Positions 7,537 to 16,136 of a stretch of 64,000 nucleotides of DNA are shown in pieces. Under the pieces are notes generated by a model that had not been told where the DNA came from, ran no database searches, and saw nothing but the letters and a program-made list of their open reading frames with translations. Position numbers and translations under genes: made by a program. Numbering within the stretch: the stretch's first letter is position 1; each line of letters opens with the position of its first letter. The DNA comes from Longimycelium tulufanense (lineage in GTDB: Bacteria; Actinomycetota; Actinomycetes; Mycobacteriales; Pseudonocardiaceae), in NCBI RefSeq assembly GCF_014645795.1, contig NZ_BMMK01000024.1, positions 23,415 to 87,414 on the forward strand, given 5' to 3'.

Positions 7537-8036
7537 CGCTGTTCGTCGAGCCAGCCGACGGTGAACGCGTGCTCGGCGACCAGCAGCGTCCGCACCTGGT
7601 CGATGACGACTGCCTCCACCTTGCCGCCCACGAACGGCACCTTGACCGTGGCGGTGATGCGGATCCGGGCCCGACAGCCCTCGCCGTGGTCGGTCAGCAC
7701 GACGGTGCCGTCGATGACCGCCGGGGTCCGTGGCACGGTTGCGTGGACGGTCGCGGTCGCACCGTCGGCAGTGGGCTGCCACACCTCTGTGCGTTCGATC
7801 ACGAGGTCACCGCCCACGACCGCCTGCACGAAGGACGGCAGCTTGTCGCTCGGGACGCCCTGCCGCAGCACAGCCTTGCCGCCGCCGTCTCCGGACGGCT
7901 CCACAACGACCAGCTCGGCGTCGAGTCCGCCCAGTTCGTCCAGCCGGGCCCGCAGGTATGCCTCGTCGACCAGGGCCGCGCGCACCTCGGCGGCCGGGCG
8001 CGGGTAGTCGAACGCGGTCTCGGTGCTGGTCGCCAT
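7533..8036 (-). CDS. DUF2505 family protein (START/SRPBCC-like)
   Basis: 167 residues, single domain of the DUF2505 family, thought to have a SRPBCC-like beta-grasp with a long C-terminal helix (VEAVVIDQVRTLLVAEHAF) and a hydrophobic ligand cavity. It starts FDYPRPAAEVRAALVDEAYL, as usual for the family. No catalytic function is known. ATG at 8036 is 7 nt after a TAGCCT hexamer, and its promoter overlaps that of murB on the other strand. It is coupled to the methyltransferase gene downstream. Confidence 0.85.
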   Translation of the reverse strand: MATSTETAFDYPRPAAEVRAALVDEAYLRARLDELGGLDAELVVVEPSGDGGGKAVLRQGVPSDKLPSFVQAVVGGDLVIERTEVWQPTADGATATVHATVPRTPAVIDGTVVLTDHGEGCRARIRITATVKVPFVGGKVEAVVIDQVRTLLVAEHAFTVGWLDEQR

Positions 8037-8043
8037 GCCCCGC

Positions 8044-8053
8044 AGGCTACCGT
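8044..8053. promoter_or_regulatory. Overlapping divergent -10 elements for DUF2505 and murB
   Basis: The 10 bp AGGCTACCGT contain TACCGT on the plus strand (8048-8053; 8 nt to murB GTG 8062) and TAGCCT on the minus strand (8044-8049; 7 nt to ATG 8036). The two hexamers share the TA step at 8048-8049. Confidence 0.6.
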
Positions 8054-8061
8054 TGGGCGTC

Positions 8062-9168
8062 GTGACTACCCCCCTGCCCAGCGCATCCCGTACCGGCTGT
8101 GCGGTCCAGGAGGCCGTCCCGCTGTCCGACTACACGACACTGCGCCTGGGCGGCCCGGCCGCCTGGTTCGTGACCGCGGAACGCGCCACCGACCTGGTCG
8201 AGGTGGTGCGGGCCGCCGACGATGCGGGTGAACCACTGCTGGTGGTCGGCGGGGGCTCCAACCTGGTCATCTCCGACGAGGGCTTCGACGGCACCGTGGT
8301 CCGGGTGGCGACCCGCGGGCGCCAGGTCGACAGCGTCGCCGACGGCGTGGTGGAGCTGACCGTCGAGGCGGGCGAGGACTGGGACGAGGTCGTCGCCGAC
8401 ACGGTGTCCCGCGGGCTGGGTGGCCTGGAGTGCCTGTCCGGCATCCCCGGCCAGGTCGGCGCCACGCCGGTGCAGAACGTGGGCGCGTACGGCGTCGAGG
8501 TGTCGGATCTGCTGCGGTCGGTCGACCTGCTCGAGCGCTCCTCGGGCAAGGTGATCCAGGTCCGGGCGGCGGACCTCGGCCTGGCGTACCGGACGAGCAT
8601 CCTCAGGGGCACCGACAGTGCGGTGGTCCTGCGCGTTCGCTTCGCCCTGCGGCAGGACGCGAGCTCGGCGCCGATCCGCTACCACGAGCTGGCTCGGGTT
8701 CTGGGCGTCGAGCCGGGCTCCCGGGTGCCGGCCGCACGGGCCCGCGAGGCGGTGCTGGAGCTGCGCCGGGGCAAGGGCATGGTGCTCGACCCCGACGACC
8801 ACGACACGTGGAGCGCCGGTTCGTTCTTCACCAACCCGATCGTCCCGGACACCGCGCTGCCGGACGTGCTCGGCGCCATCGCCGCGCGGCTCGGCCCGGA
8901 CGTGCGGGTACCAACGTTCCCGGGCGGCGCGGGGCGGACGAAGCTCTCCGCGGCATGGCTCATCGAGCGCGCCGGGTTCCGCCGGGGCCATGCCGGGCCG
9001 GGAGGCCGGGTTGCGTTGTCCAGCCGACACACCCTGGCGTTGACGAACCGGGGCGGAGCGCGGACCGAGGATCTGCTGTCGCTGGCGCGGGAGGTGCGCG
9101 ACGGCGTGCGGGCGGCCTTCGACGTGACGCTGCACCCGGAGCCGTTGCTGGTCGGCTGCCGCCTGTGA
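8062..9168 (+). CDS. murB: UDP-N-acetylmuramate dehydrogenase
   Basis: FAD-dependent reductase that converts UDP-GlcNAc-enolpyruvate to UDP-MurNAc with NADPH in peptidoglycan precursor synthesis. 368 residues. The N-terminal FAD-binding domain has TTLRLGGPAAWFV and VVGGGSNLVISDEGFDG; GLECLSGIPGQVGATPVQNV is the central signature. AGSFFTNPIV carries the catalytic Ser region and LHPEPLLVG the C-terminal Glu motif. GTG 8062 is preferred to the upstream 8023 start, which would overlap the divergent gene, and lies 8 nt after TACCGT. The type fits Rv0482. Confidence 0.96.
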   Translation: MTTPLPSASRTGCAVQEAVPLSDYTTLRLGGPAAWFVTAERATDLVEVVRAADDAGEPLLVVGGGSNLVISDEGFDGTVVRVATRGRQVDSVADGVVELTVEAGEDWDEVVADTVSRGLGGLECLSGIPGQVGATPVQNVGAYGVEVSDLLRSVDLLERSSGKVIQVRAADLGLAYRTSILRGTDSAVVLRVRFALRQDASSAPIRYHELARVLGVEPGSRVPAARAREAVLELRRGKGMVLDPDDHDTWSAGSFFTNPIVPDTALPDVLGAIAARLGPDVRVPTFPGGAGRTKLSAAWLIERAGFRRGHAGPGGRVALSSRHTLALTNRGGARTEDLLSLAREVRDGVRAAFDVTLHPEPLLVGCRL

Positions 9169-9576
9169 GAACGCGTTGGGAACGCGTCCGAACAGCGCAG
9201 CATCGGCCGCGACTGTCCGGGCATGCGCGTCAGGCAGTCCTGATCGGTGTGCCGGCTGATCGGTCTGATCGGTGCCTTGTGCGCCGTGCCCCGGCGACGC
9301 TCGTCCCGACCGCATCCGGAGCTGCGCCGTCCCGACGTCCGGACCCGGAGTAACACCGGGCCGGAGGAGCCCGCCGGACAAGCCTGCCTCGAGGACCTCT
9401 TGAGCGAGAAAAATTCCCTGAAAGTTGCGCTCCTATCTCGAAAAGGCCGCGAAAAGTACCCCATTCGGTCAGCTAAGCCAATCGGCTGAACGGCCGATCG
9501 GGTGACGTCTGGTGACGGAGTCCTTACCCCACGTGTTCTATGGAGGTAGCGGCAGTGCCGGATCGAGGAGGTCATC
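9169..9576. other. Gene-free region upstream of the protease gene
   Basis: Starts with two tandem copies of GAACGCGT at an 11-bp spacing directly after the murB stop. Positions 9403-9480 are clearly A+T-richer than the surroundings and probably hold the promoter of the protease gene, though I cannot assign a hexamer pair. No convincing reading frame. Confidence 0.5.
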
Positions 9577-10629
9577 ATGGCGAAGAACGATGACCCGATG
9601 CGCAGGGACCAGATCCGGCCGGTCAAGCGACGCGTCGAGGACGAATTCCTCGCCCGACCCGGTGTGGTCGGCGTGGACATCGGGGAGAAGGTGACCGGGG
9701 GCCGGTCGACCGGGCGTCCCGCCATCGTCGTCTACGTGCAGCGTAAGCGCCCGGCCGATGAGGTATCCCAGTCCGAGCTGATCCCGGAAGAGATCGACGG
9801 GATCGCTACCGATGTCGTCGAGGAGGACTACGTCCTGCACCAGGTGGTGCTCCCCATCGGCTCGGAGGCGGGCACGCCCGCGCCGGCCGAGGTCGCCAGG
9901 GCGATCGTCGGCGGACTGAGTATGGGCCCGTGCCGGCCGATCCGCCTGGCACCACCGGATGTGCCGGTGCCCGGCGAGTACTCGACCGCGGGCACCACCG
10001 GCGCGGTGGTCACCGATCGCGGCGGGAGCGGAACGGTCATGATGCTCACCAACTTCCACGTCGCGTGCGTCGACGACGCGTGGTCGGTGGGCGACACCAT
10101 GGCCCATCCGTCCCGTGTGGACGGTGGGCAGTGCCCGCGGGACGTTTTCGGAACACTTGCCAGGTGCACGTTGTCCAGCCACGTCGACGGTGCCGTGGTC
10201 GAGTTGGTCGAGTCCCGCACACACGACTGCGCCATTGCCGATCTCGGCCCGATCGCGGGTGAGGCCGAGGCGACCATCGGCATGGCGGTGCGCAAGCGTG
10301 GTCGGACGACACGCGTCACCAGCGGTCGGATCGCGTCCACGGACGCGACCCTCGCGCTGAACTACGGCAACGGCCTGGGCATCCGGACGCTTCGCGACCA
10401 GATCCGGATCATCGCCGACCCGGTTCCCTTCGGGGACCGCGGCGACTCCGGGGCGGTGGTGGTCGACGGCGCGAACCGGGTGGTCGGCCTGTACTTCGCC
10501 GGGAGCAGGGACGGCCGTTCGGGTTTTGCCAACCCGATCGGACGGGTCCTGGAGGAGTTGGACGTGCGGCTGTGCACGCAGCCGCCGAGCCCACGAGGCC
10601 CGGACTCCGCTAAGCGCGCGGAGTCGTGA
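9577..10629 (+). CDS. Trypsin-fold serine protease-like protein, NAL1-like, no signal peptide
   Basis: 350 residues. A chymotrypsin-like catalytic triad can be placed: His in MLTNFHVAC, Asp in SSHVDGAVVEL, Ser in GDRGDSGAVVVDG near the C-terminus. A conserved N-terminal domain precedes it (VKRRVEDEFLARPGVVGVDIG, with an AIVVYVQRKRP strand). No secretion signal is present, so it should act in the cytoplasm, unlike most bacterial S1 proteases; this recalls plant NARROW LEAF 1-type proteins and their bacterial relatives (inference). Start ATG has GAGGAGG 7 nt upstream. It is a single gene ending at a strong hairpin. Confidence 0.75.
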   Translation: MAKNDDPMRRDQIRPVKRRVEDEFLARPGVVGVDIGEKVTGGRSTGRPAIVVYVQRKRPADEVSQSELIPEEIDGIATDVVEEDYVLHQVVLPIGSEAGTPAPAEVARAIVGGLSMGPCRPIRLAPPDVPVPGEYSTAGTTGAVVTDRGGSGTVMMLTNFHVACVDDAWSVGDTMAHPSRVDGGQCPRDVFGTLARCTLSSHVDGAVVELVESRTHDCAIADLGPIAGEAEATIGMAVRKRGRTTRVTSGRIASTDATLALNYGNGLGIRTLRDQIRIIADPVPFGDRGDSGAVVVDGANRVVGLYFAGSRDGRSGFANPIGRVLEELDVRLCTQPPSPRGPDSAKRAES

Positions 10630-10697
10630 CGCTTCGGCGACGTCACGGCGGCCACGGGGTCCAGGGGGTCCTCACCTGACGGTGGTGGGTGGGGACC

Positions 10698-10740
10698 ACA
10701 GGGGCGGGGAACGTACCGGGGCAGCGCTCCCCGCCCCTGT
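10698..10740 (+). terminator. Hairpin terminator after the protease gene
   Basis: Perfect 13-bp stem ACAGGGGCGGGGA/TCCCCGCCCCTGT with a 17-nt loop followed by TCTCGTGTTT, about 70 bp after the stop codon. Confidence 0.7.
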
Positions 10741-10974
10741 TCTCGTGTTTGGCTCGCCCGTCGGGAAGTCCGCTCGGGATGTGGGACACCAGCCCTGCGC
10801 ACGGATGCGGCGCGGCGCGGTCCGGGAACCCACAACGGGATAGGTCAACCCAGCGCCGACTTTCCCCGCATCTTCCGGGAAATCCCTGCGTCGGACAGGT
10901 TATCTGTCCACTATGGATATTCGGTTGCCCGGTGTGTGGTGCTCGGTTCGCTTGTGTGGGCCTTTTTTGAGAAG
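10741..10974. other. Gene-free spacer
   Basis: No convincing gene. An A+T-rich stretch with a TTTTTT run lies at about 10964-10970. Confidence 0.4.
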
Positions 10975-11292
10975 TCAAGAGCCCCGAACGATGTAGTCGA
11001 CAGCGATCAGTAACAGCCCCCACGGATGTCGTGAGCCGCTCCCGCCTTCGGTCGCATCACCGCCCAGACGGGCGTATCCAGGCTTGCTGTCCAGCCAGTC
11101 CCGGCAGGAGCCCCACGAGGGGGCACTGTCAGCAAGACGCCCATCGCGGGGCGCTCGTACCACCAGTACTGAGGAGCCGGTCGCCGCCCCTCCAGGCTGC
11201 GGGCCCGCCACCAGGATCCGGATAGTCACCGTTACGTCCCCGTTGCCAGAGAAACGAACCTCGGTGCCAATGTCCCGTTGACGGCGCCGCAC
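10975..11292 (-). CDS. Possible small hypothetical protein
   Basis: A 105-codon GTG-initiated frame downstream of the SDR gene on the same strand (31 bp apart). The protein has a believable composition with a beta-like stretch (VRFSGNGDVTVTIRILVAG) and a hydrophobic end (WGLLLIAVDYIV), but no known domain. Third-position G/C is visibly lower than in the neighbours, so it may be an acquired or decaying gene, or not a gene at all. Confidence 0.35.
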   Translation of the reverse strand: MRRRQRDIGTEVRFSGNGDVTVTIRILVAGPQPGGAATGSSVLVVRAPRDGRLADSAPSWGSCRDWLDSKPGYARLGGDATEGGSGSRHPWGLLLIAVDYIVRGS

Positions 11293-11322
11293 GATCCCGT
11301 CGCGAAGCCGGCAGCGGTGCGC

Positions 11323-12084
11323 CTAACGGCGGTGTACCCGCGTCGGCGAAGCCTGATCCCTCGGCATGAGCACAATTCGGTCAATGTTCACGTGCGAGGG
11401 GCGCGTGACCGCCCAGGCGATGGTGTCCGCGACATCCTCCGCCGTCAGCGGGGTCATCCCTTGATAGACCGATGCGGCACGCTCCTGGTCACCCTCGAAC
11501 CGCACGAGCGAGAACTCGGTCTCCACCAGCCCCGGGCAGATCTCGGTGAACCGCACCGGCTCGCCCAGGTGCTCACCGCGCAGCGTCTGGTGCAGCACGG
11601 ACTGCGCGTGCTTCGCCGAGGTGTAGCCCGCACCGTTGTCGTAGATGTGCAACGCGGCTACCGAGGTCACCGTCACCACGTGGCCGTCCCCGGAGTCCGC
11701 CAGCCTGCCGATCAGCGCCTTGGTCATTTGGAGCGTGCCCAGGACGTTGGATTCCCACATCCGGCGCCAGTGCTCCTCGTCGGCCTGTGCCACCGGCGCC
11801 AGGCCCAGTGCGCCGCCGGCGTTGTTCACCAGCACGTGCGCGGTGGGGACCGCCGCGCAGAACGCCGCCACCGACTCCGGGTCGGTAACGTCGAGGGCGA
11901 GTGCGGTACCGCCGATCTCGTCGGCGATTTCCCGGCAGCGCTCGACGCGGCGCGCTCCGAGGATGACGCGGAACCCTTCCGTGGCGAGCCGACGCGCGGT
12001 GGCGGCGCCAATGCCGGCGCTTGCCCCGGTCACCACGGCCACTCGGCCGGATGGGGACTCATGGATCGTCTGTTCGGCACTCAC
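11323..12084 (-). CDS. Short-chain dehydrogenase/reductase
   Basis: 253-residue classical SDR: cofactor motif VTGASAGIGAATARRL (residues about 14-29), NNAGG near 88, and catalytic YTSAKHA with Ser in VTSVAALHIY. The Arg after strand 2 (GARRVERC) favours NADP(H). The substrate is unknown. GTG 12084 has GGGGGAGG about 10 nt upstream; longer starts would enter the divergent L,D-transpeptidase gene region. Position and orientation match Rv0484c next to the lprQ homologue. Confidence 0.88.
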   Translation of the reverse strand: MSAEQTIHESPSGRVAVVTGASAGIGAATARRLATEGFRVILGARRVERCREIADEIGGTALALDVTDPESVAAFCAAVPTAHVLVNNAGGALGLAPVAQADEEHWRRMWESNVLGTLQMTKALIGRLADSGDGHVVTVTSVAALHIYDNGAGYTSAKHAQSVLHQTLRGEHLGEPVRFTEICPGLVETEFSLVRFEGDQERAASVYQGMTPLTAEDVADTIAWAVTRPSHVNIDRIVLMPRDQASPTRVHRR

Positions 12085-12217
12085 GGGCGCAATCCTCCCC
12101 CGCGCGGAGGAGGTCAAGGCTGTGACAACCCCCACAAGGAGTTGCGGCAACAGACCCGGTGTGCACGGGCGTCTTGGGACGGGGCACCCTTGACGAGGGA
12201 GAAACGGGAGGTGGTCA

Positions 12218-13399
12218 GTGGTGGTCGCGGCTCCGCGGATGCGCACTGGTCTGATCGGCGGTCTGATAAGCGCGGCGGTGGTCGCGGCCCTGGTGTTCGT
12301 GGCCGGATGCTCCGGCTCGAGTGACGCGTCCGGCTCGGCGTCCCCGTCCGAGCCGGTCGCCAAGGTCACGGCCGAACCGGGTGACGGAGCCAGCGGCGTG
12401 AGCCCGACCGCCCCGGTCAAGCTCACCGTCGCCAACGGCGAGCTGGAGGACGTCAAGCTCACCAACCCGGAGGGCAAGCAGGTCGAGGGGAAGCGGTCCG
12501 AGGACCACAGGACCTGGACCGCCACCGAGAAGCTCGGCTACGGCAAGACCTACACCTGGTCCGGCAAGGCCCGCGGCACCGACGGCAAGGACGTGCCGAT
12601 CCAGGGCAGCTTCAGCACCGTGCAGCCGGCCCAGGTGCTGCGCGGCACGATCTACCCGCTGGACAACCAGACCGTCGGCGTGGCCATGCCGATCTCCATC
12701 AGGTTCGACGCGCCCGTCAAGGACAAGGCCGCTGTCGAGAAGGCGTTGCAGGTGAAGACGTCCGTGCCGGTCACCGGCTCGTGGGGCTGGGTCGAGGGCG
12801 ACCGCGAGGTGCACTGGCGGCCCAAGGAGTACTGGCCGGCCGGCACCGAGGTGACCGTGACCGCCGACCTGTACGGCGTGAACTACGGCGACGGGGTCTA
12901 CGGCAAGGACGACCTGAGCACACACTTCACCATCGGTCGCAACCAGGTGGTCAGGATCAACACCCCGGACCACCAGATGGTCGTCTACCGGGACGGCAGG
13001 GAGGTCGCCCGCTACGCCTCCAGCAACGGCAGGGACAACGATCCCGAGCTGACCACGCCGAACGGCACGTTCTACGTGACCGAGAAACACGAGCGCTGGA
13101 AGTTCGACAACCCCCGCTACGGCTACACCAACGTCTGGAAGAACTGGGCGGTGCGGTTCTCCAACCACGGGGAGTTCATCCACGAGAACGAGGACAACCG
13201 AGCCAACATCGGGCGGGCAAACACCTCGCACGGATGCGTCAACCTCACCAACACCGACGCCAAGGCGTATTTCGACAGCGCGCTGGTCGGTGACCCCGTC
13301 GAGGTCACCGGCTCCATCACGGACATGCCGCCGCGGTACGCCCCATACGACTGGCTGATCCCGTGGGACCAGTGGCAGGCCAAGTCCGCCCTCAAATGA
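12218..13399 (+). CDS. Lipoprotein L,D-transpeptidase (LprQ/LdtMt5 type)
   Basis: 393-residue envelope enzyme that makes 3-3 cross-links in peptidoglycan. Lipoprotein signal: hydrophobic segment 10-28 and lipobox FVAGC with Cys31. Two Ig-like domains follow (about 45-145 and 146-240: VSPTAPVKLTVANGELE and LRGTIYPLDNQTVGVAMPIS). The YkuD catalytic domain contains NTSHGCVNLTN with the nucleophile Cys near residue 340 and HENEDN upstream, then a C-terminal extension ending YDWLIPWDQW as in mycobacterial Ldts. GTG start has GGGAGG 6 nt upstream. It diverges from the SDR gene. Confidence 0.94.
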   Translation: MVVAAPRMRTGLIGGLISAAVVAALVFVAGCSGSSDASGSASPSEPVAKVTAEPGDGASGVSPTAPVKLTVANGELEDVKLTNPEGKQVEGKRSEDHRTWTATEKLGYGKTYTWSGKARGTDGKDVPIQGSFSTVQPAQVLRGTIYPLDNQTVGVAMPISIRFDAPVKDKAAVEKALQVKTSVPVTGSWGWVEGDREVHWRPKEYWPAGTEVTVTADLYGVNYGDGVYGKDDLSTHFTIGRNQVVRINTPDHQMVVYRDGREVARYASSNGRDNDPELTTPNGTFYVTEKHERWKFDNPRYGYTNVWKNWAVRFSNHGEFIHENEDNRANIGRANTSHGCVNLTNTDAKAYFDSALVGDPVEVTGSITDMPPRYAPYDWLIPWDQWQAKSALK

Positions 13400-13501
13400 C
13401 GTCAAGGGCGAAGCCACAGAAGTGACCTACGTCGCGAGTCGGGAAGCAACCGCCGCCCCACGGGGTTGAGTGTTGCGCGGAGCCCGACTTGGGGGTGGGT
13501 A

Positions 13502-14329
13502 GTGGATACGACGACGTACCTCACCGGCGCCGGTGGCGTCCGGCTCGCGGTCCGGGAGACCGGTCCGGCCGGCGCCCCGGCGCTGGTCCTGCTGCACGGC
13601 TGGGCGCAGTCCGGCGCGGTCTGGCAGCTGTCGTCCGACGAGTTCGGGGTGATCGCGGCCGACCTGCGCGGGCACGGCGCCTCGGCGGCACCGGACGACG
13701 GCGGCTACCGCGACCCGCGCGTGTGGGCCGATGACGTCGCCGCGCTGGTCCGGCACGCGAACGCCCCGGTCGTGCTCGTCGGCTGGTCCTACGGCGGCTT
13801 GGTGCTCACCGACCACCTCCGCGTGCACGGCACCGCCGGCCTGGCGGGAATCGTCCTGGTCGGTGCCCTGACCGAGCTCGGCCGCGGCCGGCCGGGCGCC
13901 TGGGTCGGGCGCACCATGCGGGCCGCGATGCCGGCGGCCTGCGACGCCGACCCGGCCGTCGCCGGGCCCGCCCTGGCCGAGCTGTGCGCCGGCATGTCCG
14001 CCACCCCGCTGCCCGAGGAGGTCAATCGGGGCCTGCTGGACACCGCCCTGACCACCCCGGCCCACGTGCGGGCCGGGCTGTTCCAGCGGGAGCAGGACAG
14101 CCGGGAGGTGCTGGCCGCGGTGGACGTGCCCGCCCTGGTACTGCACGGCCGCGAGGACACCGTCGTCGACCCGCGTGCCGCCGAGTACGCAGGGGCGACC
14201 ATCCCGGGCGCCACGCTCCGCCGGTGGGATGGCGTGGGACACGTGCCGTTCCTGGAGCGGCCCGCCGAGTTCCACCGGGAGCTGCACGGGTTCGCGCGCC
14301 GCTGTACCGCCGCGGAGGTCGCCCGGTGA
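13502..14329 (+). CDS. alpha/beta hydrolase upstream of mshA
   Basis: 275 residues. HG motif in [11 protein letters not shown], nucleophile GWSYGG (Ser near 94), acid in [11 protein letters not shown], His in [11 protein letters not shown]. The general haloperoxidase/esterase-like class; substrate unknown. The stop codon overlaps the mshA start (GTGATG), so it is translationally coupled to mycothiol synthesis; in M. tuberculosis a ROK regulator (Rv0485) sits here instead. GTG 13502 has a GGGGTGGG run just upstream; an alternative TTG at 13466 would add 12 residues. Confidence 0.82.
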   Translation: MDTTTYLTGAGGVRLAVRETGPAGAPALVLLHGWAQSGAVWQLSSDEFGVIAADLRGHGASAAPDDGGYRDPRVWADDVAALVRHANAPVVLVGWSYGGLVLTDHLRVHGTAGLAGIVLVGALTELGRGRPGAWVGRTMRAAMPAACDADPAVAGPALAELCAGMSATPLPEEVNRGLLDTALTTPAHVRAGLFQREQDSREVLAAVDVPALVLHGREDTVVDPRAAEYAGATIPGATLRRWDGVGHVPFLERPAEFHRELHGFARRCTAAEVAR

Positions 14330-15630
14330 TGGGTTCGGTCAACCCGCTGCGCCGTAGCCGCCGCCGGCCGCGCCGGGTCGCGGTGCTCTCCGTGCACACC
14401 TCCCCACTGGAGCAACCCGGCACTGGGGACGCCGGCGGCATGAACGTCTACATCGTGCAAACCGCCACCCGAATGGCCCGCCGGGGCATCGCCGTCGAGA
14501 TCTTCACCCGCGCCACCTCCTCCGACCTGCCACCGGTGGCCGAGCTGGCTCCCGGCGTGCTGGTGCGGCACGTGACGGCCGGCCCGTTCGAGGGGCTGGG
14601 CAAGGACGAGCTGCCCGGGCAGCTCTGCGCGTTCACCGCGGGCGTGCTGCGCGCCGAGGCTCGGCACGAGCCCGGCTACTACGACGCCGTGCACTCGCAC
14701 TACTGGCTGTCCGGCCAGGTCGGCTGGCTCAGCACCGGCCGGTGGGGCGTGCCGCACGTGCACACCCCGCACACGCTGGCCAAGGTCAAGAACGCGGCGC
14801 TGGCCGCCGGGGACCGGCCCGAGCCCCGCATCCGGGTGATCGGGGAGGAGCAGGTGGTCGCCGAGTCCGACCGTCTGGTGGCCAACACCCCGGTGGAGGC
14901 CGGTCAGCTCATCGATCTCTACGGCGCCGAGCCGGAGCGGGTGGTGACCATCCCACCTGGCGTGGACCTGGAACGCTTCAGGCCCGGCGACCCGGCGGCG
15001 GCCCGCGCCGCCCTCGGCCTCGCCCCGGACGCCGTGGTGCTCGCCTTCGTCGGCCGGCTCCAGCCCCTGAAAGCGCCGGACGTGCTGGTGCGGGCCGCCG
15101 CCGAGATGCTGGCGCGCGACCCGGCCCTGCGGGACCGGCTCGTCGTACTGATCGTGGGCGGCCCCTCCGGCAACGGCCTGGAGCAGCCCGAGGCGTTGCG
15201 TGCCCTGGCCGTGGAGCTGGGCGTGGCCGACGTGGTCCGCTTCCTCCCCCCACAGTCCGGTTCAGCCCTGGCCGAGGCGTACCGGGCTGCCGACCTGGTC
15301 GCGGTCCCCAGCTACAACGAGTCGTTCGGCCTGGTCGCCCTCGAGGCGCAGGCATGCGGCACACCGGTGGTCGCGGCCTCGGTCGGCGGCCTGCCGGTGG
15401 CCGTGGCGGACGGCGAGTCGGGCTTGCTGATGACCAGCCACGACCCGGCCGAGTGGGCAAGGGCGCTGTCGGACGTCGCTCTGCGTCCCGCGCGCCTGGC
15501 CGAACTCTCCGCCCGTGCGGTCGATCATGCCGCCCGGTTCTCCTGGGATCGCACGACCGACGCCTTGCTGGCAACCTACGCGGAGGCGGCGCGGCCGCTC
15601 GAGACGTCCCGACGGGAGGTGGCGGTGTGA
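14329..15630 (+). CDS. mshA: D-inositol-3-phosphate glycosyltransferase (mycothiol synthesis)
   Basis: First enzyme of mycothiol synthesis: transfers GlcNAc from UDP-GlcNAc to 1L-inositol-1-phosphate. 433-residue GT-B glycosyltransferase, family 4. The acceptor domain starts [25 protein letters not shown] (quoted in part; residues 17-41) and carries [13 protein letters not shown]; the donor domain has [11 protein letters not shown] and the E-x7-E motif in [18 protein letters not shown]. Start is ATG 14329 or GTG 14326, with GGAGG at 14314-14318. It overlaps both neighbours, forming a tight three-gene run with the hydrolase and ybjN. Confidence 0.95.
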   Translation: MGSVNPLRRSRRRPRRVAVLSVHTSPLEQPGTGDAGGMNVYIVQTATRMARRGIAVEIFTRATSSDLPPVAELAPGVLVRHVTAGPFEGLGKDELPGQLCAFTAGVLRAEARHEPGYYDAVHSHYWLSGQVGWLSTGRWGVPHVHTPHTLAKVKNAALAAGDRPEPRIRVIGEEQVVAESDRLVANTPVEAGQLIDLYGAEPERVVTIPPGVDLERFRPGDPAAARAALGLAPDAVVLAFVGRLQPLKAPDVLVRAAAEMLARDPALRDRLVVLIVGGPSGNGLEQPEALRALAVELGVADVVRFLPPQSGSALAEAYRAADLVAVPSYNESFGLVALEAQACGTPVVAASVGGLPVAVADGESGLLMTSHDPAEWARALSDVALRPARLAELSARAVDHAARFSWDRTTDALLATYAEAARPLETSRREVAV

Positions 15631-16136
15631 CCCATACCCAGCTCGAGGCGTTGGACCAGCTCATCGCGAACACGCTCGACGAGCGGGAGCTGCGGTACGA
15701 GCGCCGCGCGCCCGGGCGCTTCTTCGTGACCCTGCCGGGAATTAAGAAGTTGCAGACCAACTGCTGGCTGATCGTCGAACGCCACGCCCTGCTGGTCGAG
15801 GCGTTCGTCTGCCGCCACCCCGACGAGGCGCACGAAGAGGTCTACCGCTACCTGCTCCGACGCAACGCCCGCCTCTACGGCGTGCACTACACGGTGGACA
15901 AGGCCGGCGACATCTACCTGATCGGCCACATCGGCCTGCACGCGGTGACCGCGGAGGAACTGGACCGTGTCCTCGGCCAGGTCCTCGAAGCCGCCGACGG
16001 CGACTTCAACACCCTGCTGGAACTGGGTTTCGCAACTGCCATCAAGCGCGAGTGGGACTGGCGCGTCTCCCGCGGCGAATCCCTCGCCAACCTCCGAGCC
16101 TTCCAACACCTCGTCGACCGCGGCCCCGAACCCTGA
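15627..16136 (+). CDS. YbjN domain-containing protein
   Basis: 169 residues of the YbjN/type III chaperone-like fold (Rv0487 type). Typical pieces are [26 protein letters not shown] and the [21 protein letters not shown] helix. No catalytic residues. GTG 15627 overlaps the mshA stop (GTGTGA) and has GGGAGG 8 nt upstream. Conserved linkage to mshA suggests, but does not prove, a supporting role in thiol metabolism. It ends the operon; a long non-coding region follows. Confidence 0.88.
   Translation: MTHTQLEALDQLIANTLDERELRYERRAPGRFFVTLPGIKKLQTNCWLIVERHALLVEAFVCRHPDEAHEEVYRYLLRRNARLYGVHYTVDKAGDIYLIGHIGLHAVTAEELDRVLGQVLEAADGDFNTLLELGFATAIKREWDWRVSRGESLANLRAFQHLVDRGPEP

Noticed and set aside
7537..7782. 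N-terminal extension of the methyltransferase gene to an ATG at 7782
   Set aside because: It would run antisense-free but inside the same-strand DUF2505 gene in another frame; the GTGA overlap at 7533-7536 is the natural start.
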